Shown here: piece by piece, positions 1 to 10,382 of the stretch
Position numbering within the stretch: position 1 is the first letter of the stretch
Layout: the number at the start of each line of letters is the position of its first letter
The notes under the pieces: model-generated
What the model saw: only the letters and a program-made list of their open reading frames with translations
Databases searched by the model: none
What the model was told of the DNA's origin: nothing
DNA from: Craterostigma plantagineum
Taxonomy: Eukaryota; Streptophyta; Magnoliopsida; Lamiales; Linderniaceae
Assembly (NCBI GenBank): GCA_027422505.1
Contig: JAPQWV010000673.1
Location: 186,001-250,000 of the forward strand
Reading direction: 5' to 3'
Length of the DNA stretch: 64,000 nt
Program-made: the position numbers and the translations under genes

Positions 1-75
1 GAGACGACTTCTCATGTCGATGAAATTCCAGCTTGGCTGCAACGTCGTCTTATTCATGACTTGTTTTTCCCCTAA
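1..75 (+). CDS. 3' end of an unidentified gene (partial)
   Basis: Frame 1 is open from the first base to a TAA at 73-75 and reads as 24 residues ending in IHDLFFP. The composition (Trp, Arg-Arg, charged residues) looks more like protein than like the AT-rich sequence that follows, but 24 codons are too few to identify a family. It may be the last exon of a gene lying to the left of the window, or chance. An inverted-repeat element starts 25 bases later. Confidence 0.25.
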   Translation, partial: ETTSHVDEIPAWLQRRLIHDLFFP

Positions 76-100
76 GAAGAACTCACCAACTAAACTAAAC

Positions 101-1175
101 TAGGGAACGACCCAAATAGTGTTATTTTTAATAGTGCTATTACATAACTTTCTCATCTTTTTACAAAACAAAACTAATCAACTTTTTCAATTTAATTATT
201 AGAATTTTCGATTTTCACTACAAATCTTTATTTTTTTCACCATAATTATAACAAATTCTCAATAATTATCTTTTTAACCATAATCTTTTTTAACACTTCC
301 ATAAACTATAAAATCTCATAATTCAATCTCAGTAGTTCAATACCGCTGATTTAATGTCAAAGATATTAATAAAAAATAAGATCCAAACAAACAATAGTTA
401 AATCAGTAAGAAATATAATCCATTTATATCGTATTAACTTTAATATGGGCAAAGAGATTACGTATTACTACCCAATCATCTCAAAGGTATTGACTAACTA
501 ATCATCTCAAAGGTAGAGCTTCTCACACTAATCCAAAACAAGGTCTCAAGTTCTATCGTGTGTTGTACATGTGTGTTGACAATGAGTGCTCACCATTTTG
601 TTTTTGTTTGCTTTTATTACTTTTTTTTTGTTTTCTTTTGTGCACATCAATGATGATATGAAATTTCGAACACATTAGTAATTTAATATTAGTTGTATAT
701 TGCAATAGGTTTTCAAGTTTCGTTTTCAAATTTCGATGTGAAATGGATCGAAGGTCTCACAAGAAAAACGCAAGGAAAAGCTATATGAAGTGTGATAATT
801 TTTGTAGAAATTGATTTTTTTTTAATAATACTTATATTCTATGGATTATTACAAATTTTCTTGAGTTTTTTGTTTGTTAATGCATTAGGTAAATGCCAAG
901 TTGAAGGATGTCATGTATGACTGGTTTCGACGATAATGCCGAGAATGAAAAAAATAATGAGTAAAAAACTTTTTGGGGTAAAATATAATAAAAAGCAACT
1001 GTGTTGCTTATTTGAAACAGTAATAGAGAAAAAAGTAATATTAAAAAGATTTGTGGGAAAACTGAAAATAATATTAGTATAAATTGAAAAAGTTGATTAG
1101 TTTTATAATAGGGTGGGAAAGTTATTTAGTTATGTAATAGCACTATTAAAAATAACAATATTCGTGTCATTCTCT
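101..1175. mobile_element. Non-autonomous inverted-repeat DNA transposon, 1.1 kb
   Basis: The first ~95 bases (from TAGGGAACGACCC) and the last ~95 bases (ending GTGTCATTCTCT) are imperfect inverted copies of each other. Both hold the string TTATTTTTAATAGTGCTATT in opposite orientation. Flanking CTAAAC occurs at 95-100 and 1176-1181 and may be part of the target-site duplication. The interior is AT-rich with no coding frame. The ends fit a hAT- or Mutator-type non-autonomous element; I cannot decide between them. Confidence 0.75.
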
Positions 1176-1682
1176 CTAAACGACCGTCATGCGGTCCTTG
1201 AATCGGGTCGGAGCGGATCTTGAATATGAATCTGGATCTGGTTCTTAGGAGCTAAGCTAGGATTGATCGTTTGTGCTAGCTATGCTAAACCTACGTACAA
1301 TACATCTGTGTTTGAATATTTCATCTTCTTCAGAGTGTACAAATTACTTCCAATTGGATTGTTGTTTGCACTAATACTCATTCTGGTGCAGCTGAAATAT
1401 GAGTAAACGAGACAGTTGACCACCATTAGATTAGATGCTGTATGTAATAAAATTTAATCACTGGCTGCAAAAATTATTTTCTAAGAGAGATAACCCATTA
1501 AAGTTCACTATTTACCAATTACCATGTGTATCCAAAACATGTGCCAGATAGATTGTAATGCTACGATTGGCCCATATTCGATATCCAATCCGATCCATTG
1601 CCATTTTCTTTTAACGGATAATAAAAGCTCTCGCACATTTCGAACATTCATACGCATTACCAGACCAGCAAAAGTTTCACAA
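1176..1682. other. Spacer and LHCA6 promoter region
   Basis: This stretch between the transposon and the LHCA6 start codon has no coding frame I can support. A ~60-codon frame on each strand near 1508-1700 overlaps the LHCA6 first exon and is a shadow. It should hold the LHCA6 promoter and leader, but I see no decisive TATA box. Confidence 0.5.
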
Positions 1683-2840
1683 ATGGCGCTAGCCACTTCA
1701 ACGACGGCCGCATTGTTCTCGAGCTTCTCAACTAGGTTGCAGTGTGGATGATGACGTTCTGTGCTATATTTGATCTTACATGTTTCTTCATTAACCGTGT
1801 TTAAAGTTTCTTTCCTTCTCTTCTATCAGCAGGGAATCATTACCCAGAAAATCGTCTGCAACTGATAAGATAAGCAGAACGTGGCCATCGAAACGCAGCG
1901 TTTTGAACGCCACAAAGGGCGTTTCGAGTGTATGCGAGCCACTTCCCCCCGATAGGCCCTTATGGTTCCCTGGTAGTTCACCTCCTCCATGGCTTGACGG
2001 CAGGTTATCATTACATTATACACCTATTCCTAAACAGTACAATCATCGATCAAATCAAATTCTTTCACGAATATGCTTTCTGGGCTCTTCTCAAATTCAT
2101 CCATATTTTTGATTGATCGATTGATTGACCGACCACTTAATGCTGAGACTAAAAAAAAACAATCTTTAATATACTTGTATGCTGTAGTCTCCCAGGAGAC
2201 TTTGGATTCGACCCGCTTGGATTAGGATCCGACCCTGAACTCCTAAAATGGTTCGCCCAAGCCGAGCTAATGCACGCCCGATGGGCAATGCTGGCAGTCT
2301 CGGGCATCCTAATCCCAGAATGGCTCGAAAGCTTAGGATTCATCGAAAACTTCTCATGGTTCGACGCCGGCGAGAGAGAGTACTTTGCAGACCCAACGAC
2401 CTTATTCTTCGTCCAACTAGCTCTAATGGGGTGGGTCGAAGGGAGGAGATGGGCCGATATGGTTAACCCGGGATGCGTGGATATCGAACCCAACCTGCCC
2501 CATAAGAAGAAGCCCAAGCCCGACGTGGGCTACCCGGGCGGGTTATGGTTCGACCCGCTCATGTGGGGTCGTGGGTCGCCGGAGCCCGTGATGGTTCTTA
2601 GGACTAAGGAGATCAAGAATGGTAGGCTGGCTATGTTGGCCTTCGTGGGATTTTGCTTCCAAGCTGTTTATACTGGCGAAGGGCCTATCGAAAACTTGGT
2701 GAAGCATATTGCTGATCCTGGGCATTGCAACGTTTTCTCGGTAATGTTAAATGTGCTTTTTTCGACCCTTTTTGGCTCGTGGATAAAGATCGGAAATGGA
2801 TTATGTATATTTTTCTTTGCAGGCCTTCACTTCGCAGTAA
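1683..2840 (+). CDS. LHCA6: Chlorophyll a/b-binding protein LHCA6-type, photosystem I antenna
   Basis: Four exons: 1683-1735 (or 1741), 1833-2003, 2188-2740, 2823-2840, giving about 264 residues. Exon 1 and early exon 2 encode a Ser/Thr/Arg-rich chloroplast transit peptide. The mature part shows [10 protein letters not shown], then [16 protein letters not shown], the first chlorophyll-binding helix with [10 protein letters not shown], and the third helix with [12 protein letters not shown]. It ends NVFSAFTSQ. The [10 protein letters not shown] end and [20 protein letters not shown] block point to LHCA6 rather than LHCA2. By family knowledge LHCA6 is a low-abundance LHCI protein that helps join photosystem I to the chloroplast NDH complex in thylakoids. 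The exon 1 donor is ambiguous by 6 bases, both in frame. The last exon codes only five residues. Confidence 0.93.
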
Positions 2841-3410
2841 GCTTGAAGGATAGAGGCTTTCAAATTACAGCAGCCATGGCAAAAAGAAGGTAAAACTTAG
2901 ACCGCACAAGAAAATCGAAACATCTTAGTTTGAGTGTAGATTCTGGCTGTATAGCTTTAGCCCTTTGTGTTCTGTAATATCTTTACCAAGTCATATCCAT
3001 AACTGAAAGAACGTTCATTTCTATGATATTTCGATGGGAGATGGATGGATCACATATGTAGAACAATGTTTGCACATATAAGCGAAGGCAGGGCTATTGC
3101 TAAGAGTTTACTAAAAAGAGGACATAAATAATATACAACTACGAGATCCTTTTTATTTTTCTTTTTTCAAATTAAATAACTGCACAATGCATATCCTTTG
3201 TTCGCCAAAAACATTTCAATGATGCATTATAACGACTTAATGACATATTATGCACAATCTCACAATAAACACACGCACATATAATAACGTACAATCTCAT
3301 CACGAAATAACCAAAAAAAAAAACAACTCACAGCTGAGTCTTTTTTATTCCCTGGTCCTGGTGTGTGTGTGTTTATTGTTTCTTCTTTCTTCTTACATCA
3401 TCATTATCTA
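2841..3410. other. Intergenic, convergent 3' ends
   Basis: 3' UTR of LHCA6 and downstream sequence of the minus-strand VWA gene. AT-rich with no coding signal. A short GT run lies at about 3361-3371. Confidence 0.5.
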
Positions 3411-6400
3411 TCAATCTTCTCCGCCGCAACAGCAAGCGTAACAGCCCAAGCAAGCCAATGCGCCGCAAAGCTGAGTCAGCACAATAGCGCACTGATCGTT
3501 CATGCTCGAGCACGTCCTTATGCAGCAGACGCAGCAGCACCTACCGCAGAGGGCCCCGCAGCAGTTCGAAGCCGCCCTTACGAAAATCTCGCCTGCGTCG
3601 GGCGGTTTTACGTCCTTTGCCCCCGGAGGAGTGTTCTCAGCCGTAGCAATCAAGTGTCCAAACCCGAGCCCTAAGCGCAGAATCTTCTGAGGAGGCATCT
3701 TCGAATCTTCTTCTGCTCTGCGATGGTTGTTGTTGTTGGGCTTTTTTGCTGAGTCGACGAACTTCTTCTCTTTGTTAGCCTCGGGAAAGATCATGCCAGT
3801 GAATTCGGAGACGACGGAGTTTTGAATGCTTAGTTTTGCTATCTGTGATTGTCGAGGCGAGGAACATTTTGTTCAGTTAAGACAAACGTGTTGATGTAAT
3901 AGTGGCGCACCGTATCAGTTAAATGTGTACCTTCTCCATGAGCTCTTTGCTTTCTGAATACCATGCCTCGGCTGTGAGTAGCTCAATCTGATGCTTCACA
4001 ACTATCTGTGTCATTACACATAGTCAGAGCCCAAAGAAGAACCTTAATAGTTATTTGGACAAAAAATTCAGTCTCAAGATTAACATTTACACCTTGTGAA
4101 TGGGTAGGTCCTTCGCCTCGTGGACTTTAAGGTCGAGAGAAGTAGTGCTGCTCATGTTTGCATGGATGCCTTTGATTTGGAGGTTTTCTGGAAATGTACC
4201 GCGAAATCTGCCCGAAACGATCAGCGGGCTTTGAGACGAAAGGTCTGGGATTCGAGAGGGAAACACCTATGGAGAAATTGATGATTCCATGTTACTAAAT
4301 ACGATTGAAAAGTGAAACGAAAACGTCCTCGTCCTTTCCTAATGAGTTGAATGAACTAAACGAGTGTAAGTACCTCAAGATCATCTAGTTCGTCAAGATT
4401 TTCGAACGCGATGTTTGCAAGAAACGTGGACGATGCTCTAGAAAATAGTCCTTCCACTCGAGCCTCGATAGAATCTGTTGAATTTACAGAAAGAAGTTAA
4501 GAGGTGGCATGTCTCTCCTTGGCGTAAGGCATCAATCTTTATACATGTCCGAGAAGGCAAACTTACCCACATCAGTAGCTGGGCAGTGATGTCCTCCACT
4601 GATTGTTGCAAGCCTCCGAAGGAAGTAATGGTTACAGAATGTACCTGACATAGAGCAAGGAAAAGATTCATTACACAAAACCAAACACTTTTGTTGAGTG
4701 CCACTTAAAACGAAATTTCAAGAGTATTTTTGGATCTGCCCAGGTGTCGAAACACACACCTATGCCTAGTGTGTATATTCGCGGGGAGATATTTTTCGAA
4801 TTTGCCAGCTGAGATTTCACATTATCGCATATACGTCTCTCGTCTTCCACAGAACCATCCGTAATGAGGAAAACCATTGGAATTGAGTTGTGACTATCAG
4901 ACAACATCTTTATGGCCTGAGAAACAAGAGAGATATAGAATGGGCATAATCATGATTCTTCAAAGATAAGAGAGGGACAACACAACATCATAAGGTATGT
5001 GCCAAATCGCAGCATAGACAACTGAGCAAAACACCGCAATGCATTATTGATAAGAAAATGTTATCATTAACTTGCTAAATCAAGAACGTGTGACAGTTCC
5101 TATAGTGTTCTGCGAAGGATGAGGGATACCTGACTTAAAGGGAGTTCCACATTTGTGCCGCCACCAGCGACAAAATTCATACTAATCCACTCATTGACCT
5201 TTTCGATAACTGCTGTTGTTGCTGACTCCATAGACGAGGAAAATTGGAACATATCTCCGTTGAAGGCAATTATGTTGAACATGTCCTCAGGCTGAAGCTT
5301 CTCGAGTGCAGAATATAGTGCATTTTTTATGTCATCAATCGGTTTACCCCTCATGCTGCCACTTATATCAACAACAAATACCGCTTCTTTCCTGAAGAAC
5401 TTTAGACCAATTCAAGGTGACTTAGGCTTGCATATTTTATCAAACTTAGAATAATAGCAAAGGCTGTTATAAGATTTTCGAAGTGCTTGTAAATATGTAG
5501 TCATATTCTGTGTATAAGCTAAAGAAGAAAGCCCAAAAGAGTGAGTTTACCGTTCCACTCTTCTGCCTTCCTGGGTAAAGATAGCAACAAAACATCTCTC
5601 GGCCATCGACATCGTTCAATAATGGAGGACTCAAGAAAACACCGCCGCATATATGATCTGAAGACACCTGAAAAGAAAATATGCAAGACTGGTGCGTCAA
5701 AGTGCTTCCTTGATTATATGATATAGAAGATTTAGCAGTTTCTTCATTGAAGACTCACACTGTACGTAAAACTAAGGTCACTTCTTGACCATGAAAGGAC
5801 ATCTGAATCATATAAGAAACCCAACTTTCCAGCTTCTCTTCGTCGCTCCTACACCAAAGAATGAAAAACCAATTTCCTTACTCGGAACGACAAAGCATGA
5901 TCATCATCAGACAGAAAAAAGAGATGATTGTACCTTCAGAGGATGACTGGTAGTTTTACAAAGAACTTCTACTCCTGGACCTGCGTTAACATTCAACTGT
6001 ATCTTTTCTCGTTTTGGAATCTTCTTAGCAGCTGGTGTTACATACTCGGGGAAACTAAACGGAACGTTTAAGGTGAATTCGCCATCATGAAACAGTAATT
6101 TTTGCGACCATCTAAGTTTAACCAAAACATTGGTTCCTCCGTCTATCTGTAGCAATCAACACATACATCTCATTTCAACTATGACTACTGTATGAACAAG
6201 AAACAGAAAGAACATACAGATAAGAGCAATCAGAAACTTGCCTGCGGAATTGTGAGGGTAAATATGTTGGATTTCAAAAAGCTTCCATCTCCGAGCTTCA
6301 CTACCTTGTCTGTGTCAGTTGTGCCTTCTATGGCCAATAGTTCTGTGCTATAAGATTTCCTAGGTACATCAACCTCAACACTGGCAATTGAACCCTGTTA

Positions 6401-7212
6401 GAGTTCAACAGTGTTAGTAAGAAAACAGAATCATGCACAGGCCAAAAACCATGATTGCGAATTATAAGCACAGCAGAATTATGTCCAAGAAACCATCACC
6501 AAGACATGGGACTTGTAGTAAAAAATTAACTAGTCTATGCTAAAATCTAATGATGCTAAAAGAAAAGGTGCTTGCTGTGATAAATCTGCTACGAAATGAT
6601 AAAAACTGCATCTTTCTTTTCTTCTTTTCAGTCAACTGGAAAGACAGAATATGAGTTTTCCAATTCTAACACGAATAGGAGGAAACCAAGTGGAAGAGAA
6701 GTCAAACACAGAGTGAGCTGATCACTGATAAGTCCACAGCATCATAAACAACCATAAACGAGCGTGACGCCATATGCAACCCAATCGCCCTTAGCGGCGA
6801 AATAATAAGCTAAAACCCCAACCTCTTCGCCCATGGGAACAGCAAGGCGGCAATCGCAGCTTCGACTCCCCATGACGCAGTGCACGCGCCACGTGGCGGT
6901 CGCGGTGACGAACGCCGTGTCCAAAACGCAATCCACCTCGAGGGACACGTTGTTCATCTGAAGGGGAATCAGCGCCGGCGAATCGCACCTGCCGTGAACG
7001 TGAGGCTGGTAGCTCGGCATGTCTGGATTGTCCACGATCGCCGGATCGATTATCACGGCGTACATCATCGGCGAAGCCGGGAGAAACCCCGCCGAGGATC
7101 TCTCCATCGACATCCCGGGCTTCGGAGCCGCCACCGCCCGGTCTTTCCCGAAGTATATTCGTTTCGCTAGGCGGAGGCCGTCCTCGACCGCCGCTTCGAA
7201 TTCCTCCGACAT
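3411..7212 (-). CDS. VWA-domain protein, plant inter-alpha-trypsin-inhibitor heavy chain-like
   Basis: Twelve exons, high to low: 6823-7212, 6242-6394, 5934-6146, 5759-5848, 5551-5667, 5130-5399, 4760-4916, 4567-4644, 4374-4474, 4093-4266, 3931-4005, 3411-3842. They join in one frame of 749 residues. A VIT-like N-terminal part is followed by a von Willebrand A domain starting FVVDISGSMRG, whose DxSxS is the MIDAS metal site. Next come FLITDGSVEDE and CNHYFLRRLA. The C-terminus is very Cys-rich (CCGALCGRCCCVCC, then LGCYACCCGG), suggesting lipidation or metal binding. The biochemical role in plants is not established. The start is the ATG at 7212, 390 bases of clean frame before the first intron. 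The 6242 exon uses a GC donor. In Arabidopsis the homologue sits near LHCA6, as here. Confidence 0.9.
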
Positions 7213-7903
7213 ATCGAGAAGAAATTCAACGGATTGCTCAAATTGCTTCCTGGCGTCTCTTCCTCGTTCGCCTTTTGCTCTTTTATTGAATCTTCACCGT
7301 CGCCGAGGAAAGCTTCAAGGGGGGGGACCTTTGTGAAAGTTTGTATCGATGGCGACAGGCAATTGGAAGAACCCGTATTTTGTCTTGGTGATGAAAAAGG
7401 AACGTTGGGACGGTGGGCCCACGTGGGAATTCTAATGGTTTTTATTTAATGTCAAAAAATAATTACCGAAAAATGCACTGTAATCCCAATGTGATACTAA
7501 GGATTGTGCTTATGTTAGTTTGCCACATTAACTGAGTTAGAGACATTTAATGACCCAACAACACAACGGTCCTTTGCTTGTCCCACCAGATAAGGACAAG
7601 TCCACTAAGCCAATCCTTAAGCCCACCAATCAGATACTGCCACCTCAGCTAGCCTTTCATCTCTTTCCTTCGGCCGGCATCTCTCGAGAGCCTTGTCGGC
7701 AACCCAAGTGTATGTCCTAATTTTTTAATAAATATAAAATTAAATAAAAAAGGTCAACGGACTTCCATGTAGGACGGCTGCTGCCTAGTACTCTCAGCCT
7801 ACATGGGAGAAACAAGTATTACACAACTGGGCTTATTGGGCTTCAGCTATTTATTTAAAATATTGGGCCTGCAAGATCATTATCGGGTCGGGTCGGGTCG
7901 GGC
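7213..7903. other. Intergenic spacer with short GGGTC repeats
   Basis: Upstream of the VWA gene and downstream of the next minus-strand gene. It contains GGGCC and TGGGCC promoter-type motifs and, near 7884-7902, a short GGGTC tandem run. No coding frame is supported. Confidence 0.5.
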
Positions 7904-9484
7904 CTATTTAGTCAACGGAAGCTTCCCTATGAAGTTGTTGTGAAGACTTCCGAAGTACAAATGATCCTCAAACTCTAGGGCAGAAGTCACAAACGCCATC
8001 TCTCTTCCCTTTGGATCTTCGAAACGTCGAATCAATTCGCCGTCGGGCGATACTTTCACGGCCAATGCCGTGCGGTGAACGCCCAGAGCGCGCATTCTTA
8101 ACGAAGGAAACGCCGAAACGAAGTGCTTCAACGCTTTCGACGAATGAAGAAATCTCAGATCGTCGGGAACCAACTGCACAAAGAATATATCATAATAGCA
8201 GCAGATTTACTACATACAAGCAAAGGACAAATGCTATATGGTAGTAGTATGAATGGTGTATTCTTATTACATCTAACAGTGCGATCCAAAACGACCGTCG
8301 GCCGCTAGGTTTATGTTGTCGGGCGCTCCCGGGAGATTCTCCACGAAGATCTCCGTGGTTCCTCGGAGGTCGCCTTCCAGCCAATATTTCAAGCACCTAA
8401 ATCTGAGATATTCTTACCGAGCATTGGTTATACTCAAATAATAGAAAATATATCTTCTTTTCTTTGCATATGACTGACTTACTTCCACGTTTCGCATACG
8501 ATCAAGAAATCTTCGCCCTCCGACAGGGCGACTCCGTTGGCGAATCCCAAGTTTTCGAGGAGAATCGTCGCCTCTTTCGAAATGGGGTCGTACTTCAATA
8601 GCTGGCCGTGGGGCCTCGCCTCCAAAACGTCGAGGGGCCAATCGTGGAATTTAAACTTAGTGCTCGCCACGCTCAAGTACATCGTTCCGTCCGAAGATGC
8701 AATGACGTCGTCTGCAAATCTATTACGAAGAAACACAAAGCATTACATATACGTAACAAATTAAGGAGTATTCATTCCTACACGTGTTGAAAAAATGCTG
8801 TGATATTTTTAAGGCCTATGCTAATTAACCTGATTTTGTCACCGTTAACATGGGACGCGAGGAGGGTCGCGCCGCCACCACCTTCTGCACTAACCCTAAA
8901 CAAGCCCTGCTTATGAAATTTAATCAGCAACATGCATGAAAGACGACTTTAATTTGTGGAAGATTAATGTGAGATTATCGATCTCGATTATATTATTACC
9001 TCATCTGCGTGGCATACTATGACATCGCCAGAGGGTGCAACGGTTAAGCCCAGCAAGCCATCAGTCTCCGCGTGCCATAAATCTTCCCAAGTTCCGTTTT
9101 TGTGCAGCTTTTTGACGAACCCATCCCTCGTAGCTGTGTATAGGAAGCCGCCCTCTTTGTCTATGGCCACGTCTTCAGGCTTTGTAAGAACTCCTTCTCC
9201 TAGTTTAGTCACTTCCTAAAATATTCCATCAAAATTCACGGAGAAATATAAATTTGATGATATATCAGAGTAAGGAGTAGGGACGACCCACACAATTCTC
9301 ACACCTTTATCTCTCCGATCAATGGAATGGGACTCCTCTTTGCTACGAATTCAAGCATGTGAGGTTCTTCAATCGGCGAGAAGAAGATTACTTGGACTGC
9401 GAAGGCTAGCATGAAGGTTGCTAAAACGCAGGAGAGACATGTTGCTGTGACAATCCGATGATCTTTTCTTGTCTGATTCATCAT
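7904..9484 (-). CDS. Strictosidine synthase-like (SSL) beta-propeller protein; frame broken in exon 5
   Basis: Six exons: 9305-9484, 9000-9215, 8830-8906, 8483-8719, 8271-8396, 7904-8173. An N-terminal hydrophobic segment (residues ~13-35) is a signal anchor. The body is a six-bladed propeller of the SSL/adipocyte plasma membrane-associated protein type: KPEDVAID, DGFVKKLH, FADDVIASSDGTMYLS, ENLGFANGVALS, PGAPDNINLA, FWIALL. Plant SSL proteins are secretory or vacuolar; most are not true strictosidine synthases. Exon 5 is one base short of the frame: after NINLAADG the expected FWIALLD continues only in the next frame (about 8293-8297). Read literally, the product stops early and loses the last ~100 residues. 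This is either a sequencing error or an inactive allele. The first in-frame ATG is at 9484. Confidence 0.85.
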
Positions 9485-10382
9485 AACCACGGCGGCCGGA
9501 AACTGAAAAATCTAGTCTGATGAGTGAATACTAAGGCTTGGCTGACCACAAATAAAACTGTGTGGCTGTCGTGGTGAAGGCTGTCTCGCACGTGGCAAAG
9601 ATAATAATAAAAGAAAGCCAGGCTTGAGGGAATTTTTAGCACGTGCCATTACCAGAATCCTCGCGCGTGCTGGAAAATTTTCAGACTCAGAATTCATGTG
9701 GAATGGAAGTGGATCCGATTAATGCGGACTTAAAATAATCTTATTACAAATCTGAGAATGAGGTGAGTTTTGGGCTTATTATAGTCTACAGCCCATTTAT
9801 CATGGGCTCAAATAGAGAAACAGACAAACTTGTGTTGTGAAGGTCGCTTTCCCATGTTCGTGGACTTCAACGGGTGACACGTGGCCCACTAATTCGATGT
9901 CTTAAAAGAGTAACACGTGTCTGCCGACAGACACCCACGTACGCACGCGCACTCTCCCATCGTTTACGCGCTTCCCCTTTTCATTGCTTTTGCCTCGAAA
10001 GGGAAAAGACGAATACACCACCTTCTTTAATAACAATCGTAGCTCTTAAGCTAATTCGTGTAAAGGTTTTTTTTTTTCTCCGAGTTCACACTTGCCACAT
10101 TCGTAGTTTTTGCATTAAAGATAGATTATCCATTCCCAACCACTTTTGTCGTGGAATTATTGGCATGATTTAGGTAATGGAAGGATCCGTGCCGTGGATT
10201 ACTACGCTGCTACGATTGAGGTTGTTATCTTGCCCATTCCCCTTTCAAAACCCCCCTGTATTTGCCGGCGATCCTTGACTTTTTCCCCCTTTCCTTTCTT
10301 TCTCCTGATTATTGAATGTCAAATGGTTTGACCATCTGTTCGTCTCAATCACTCACTATCTAGTTACGATCAAGCTTGCGGT
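9485..10382. promoter_or_regulatory. Shared divergent promoter region with four G-boxes
   Basis: The SSL-like gene (-) and the exchanger gene (+) diverge from this 0.9 kb segment. Perfect CACGTG G-boxes lie at 9589-9594, 9640-9645, 9878-9883 and 9914-9919, the last two in typical ABRE contexts (ACACGTGGC, ACACGTGTC). G-boxes bind bZIP (ABA-responsive) and bHLH (PIF) factors. Four within 330 bases is well above chance. Short upstream ATGs occur in the exchanger leader (for example 10315). Regulation by ABA or light is inference. Confidence 0.6.
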
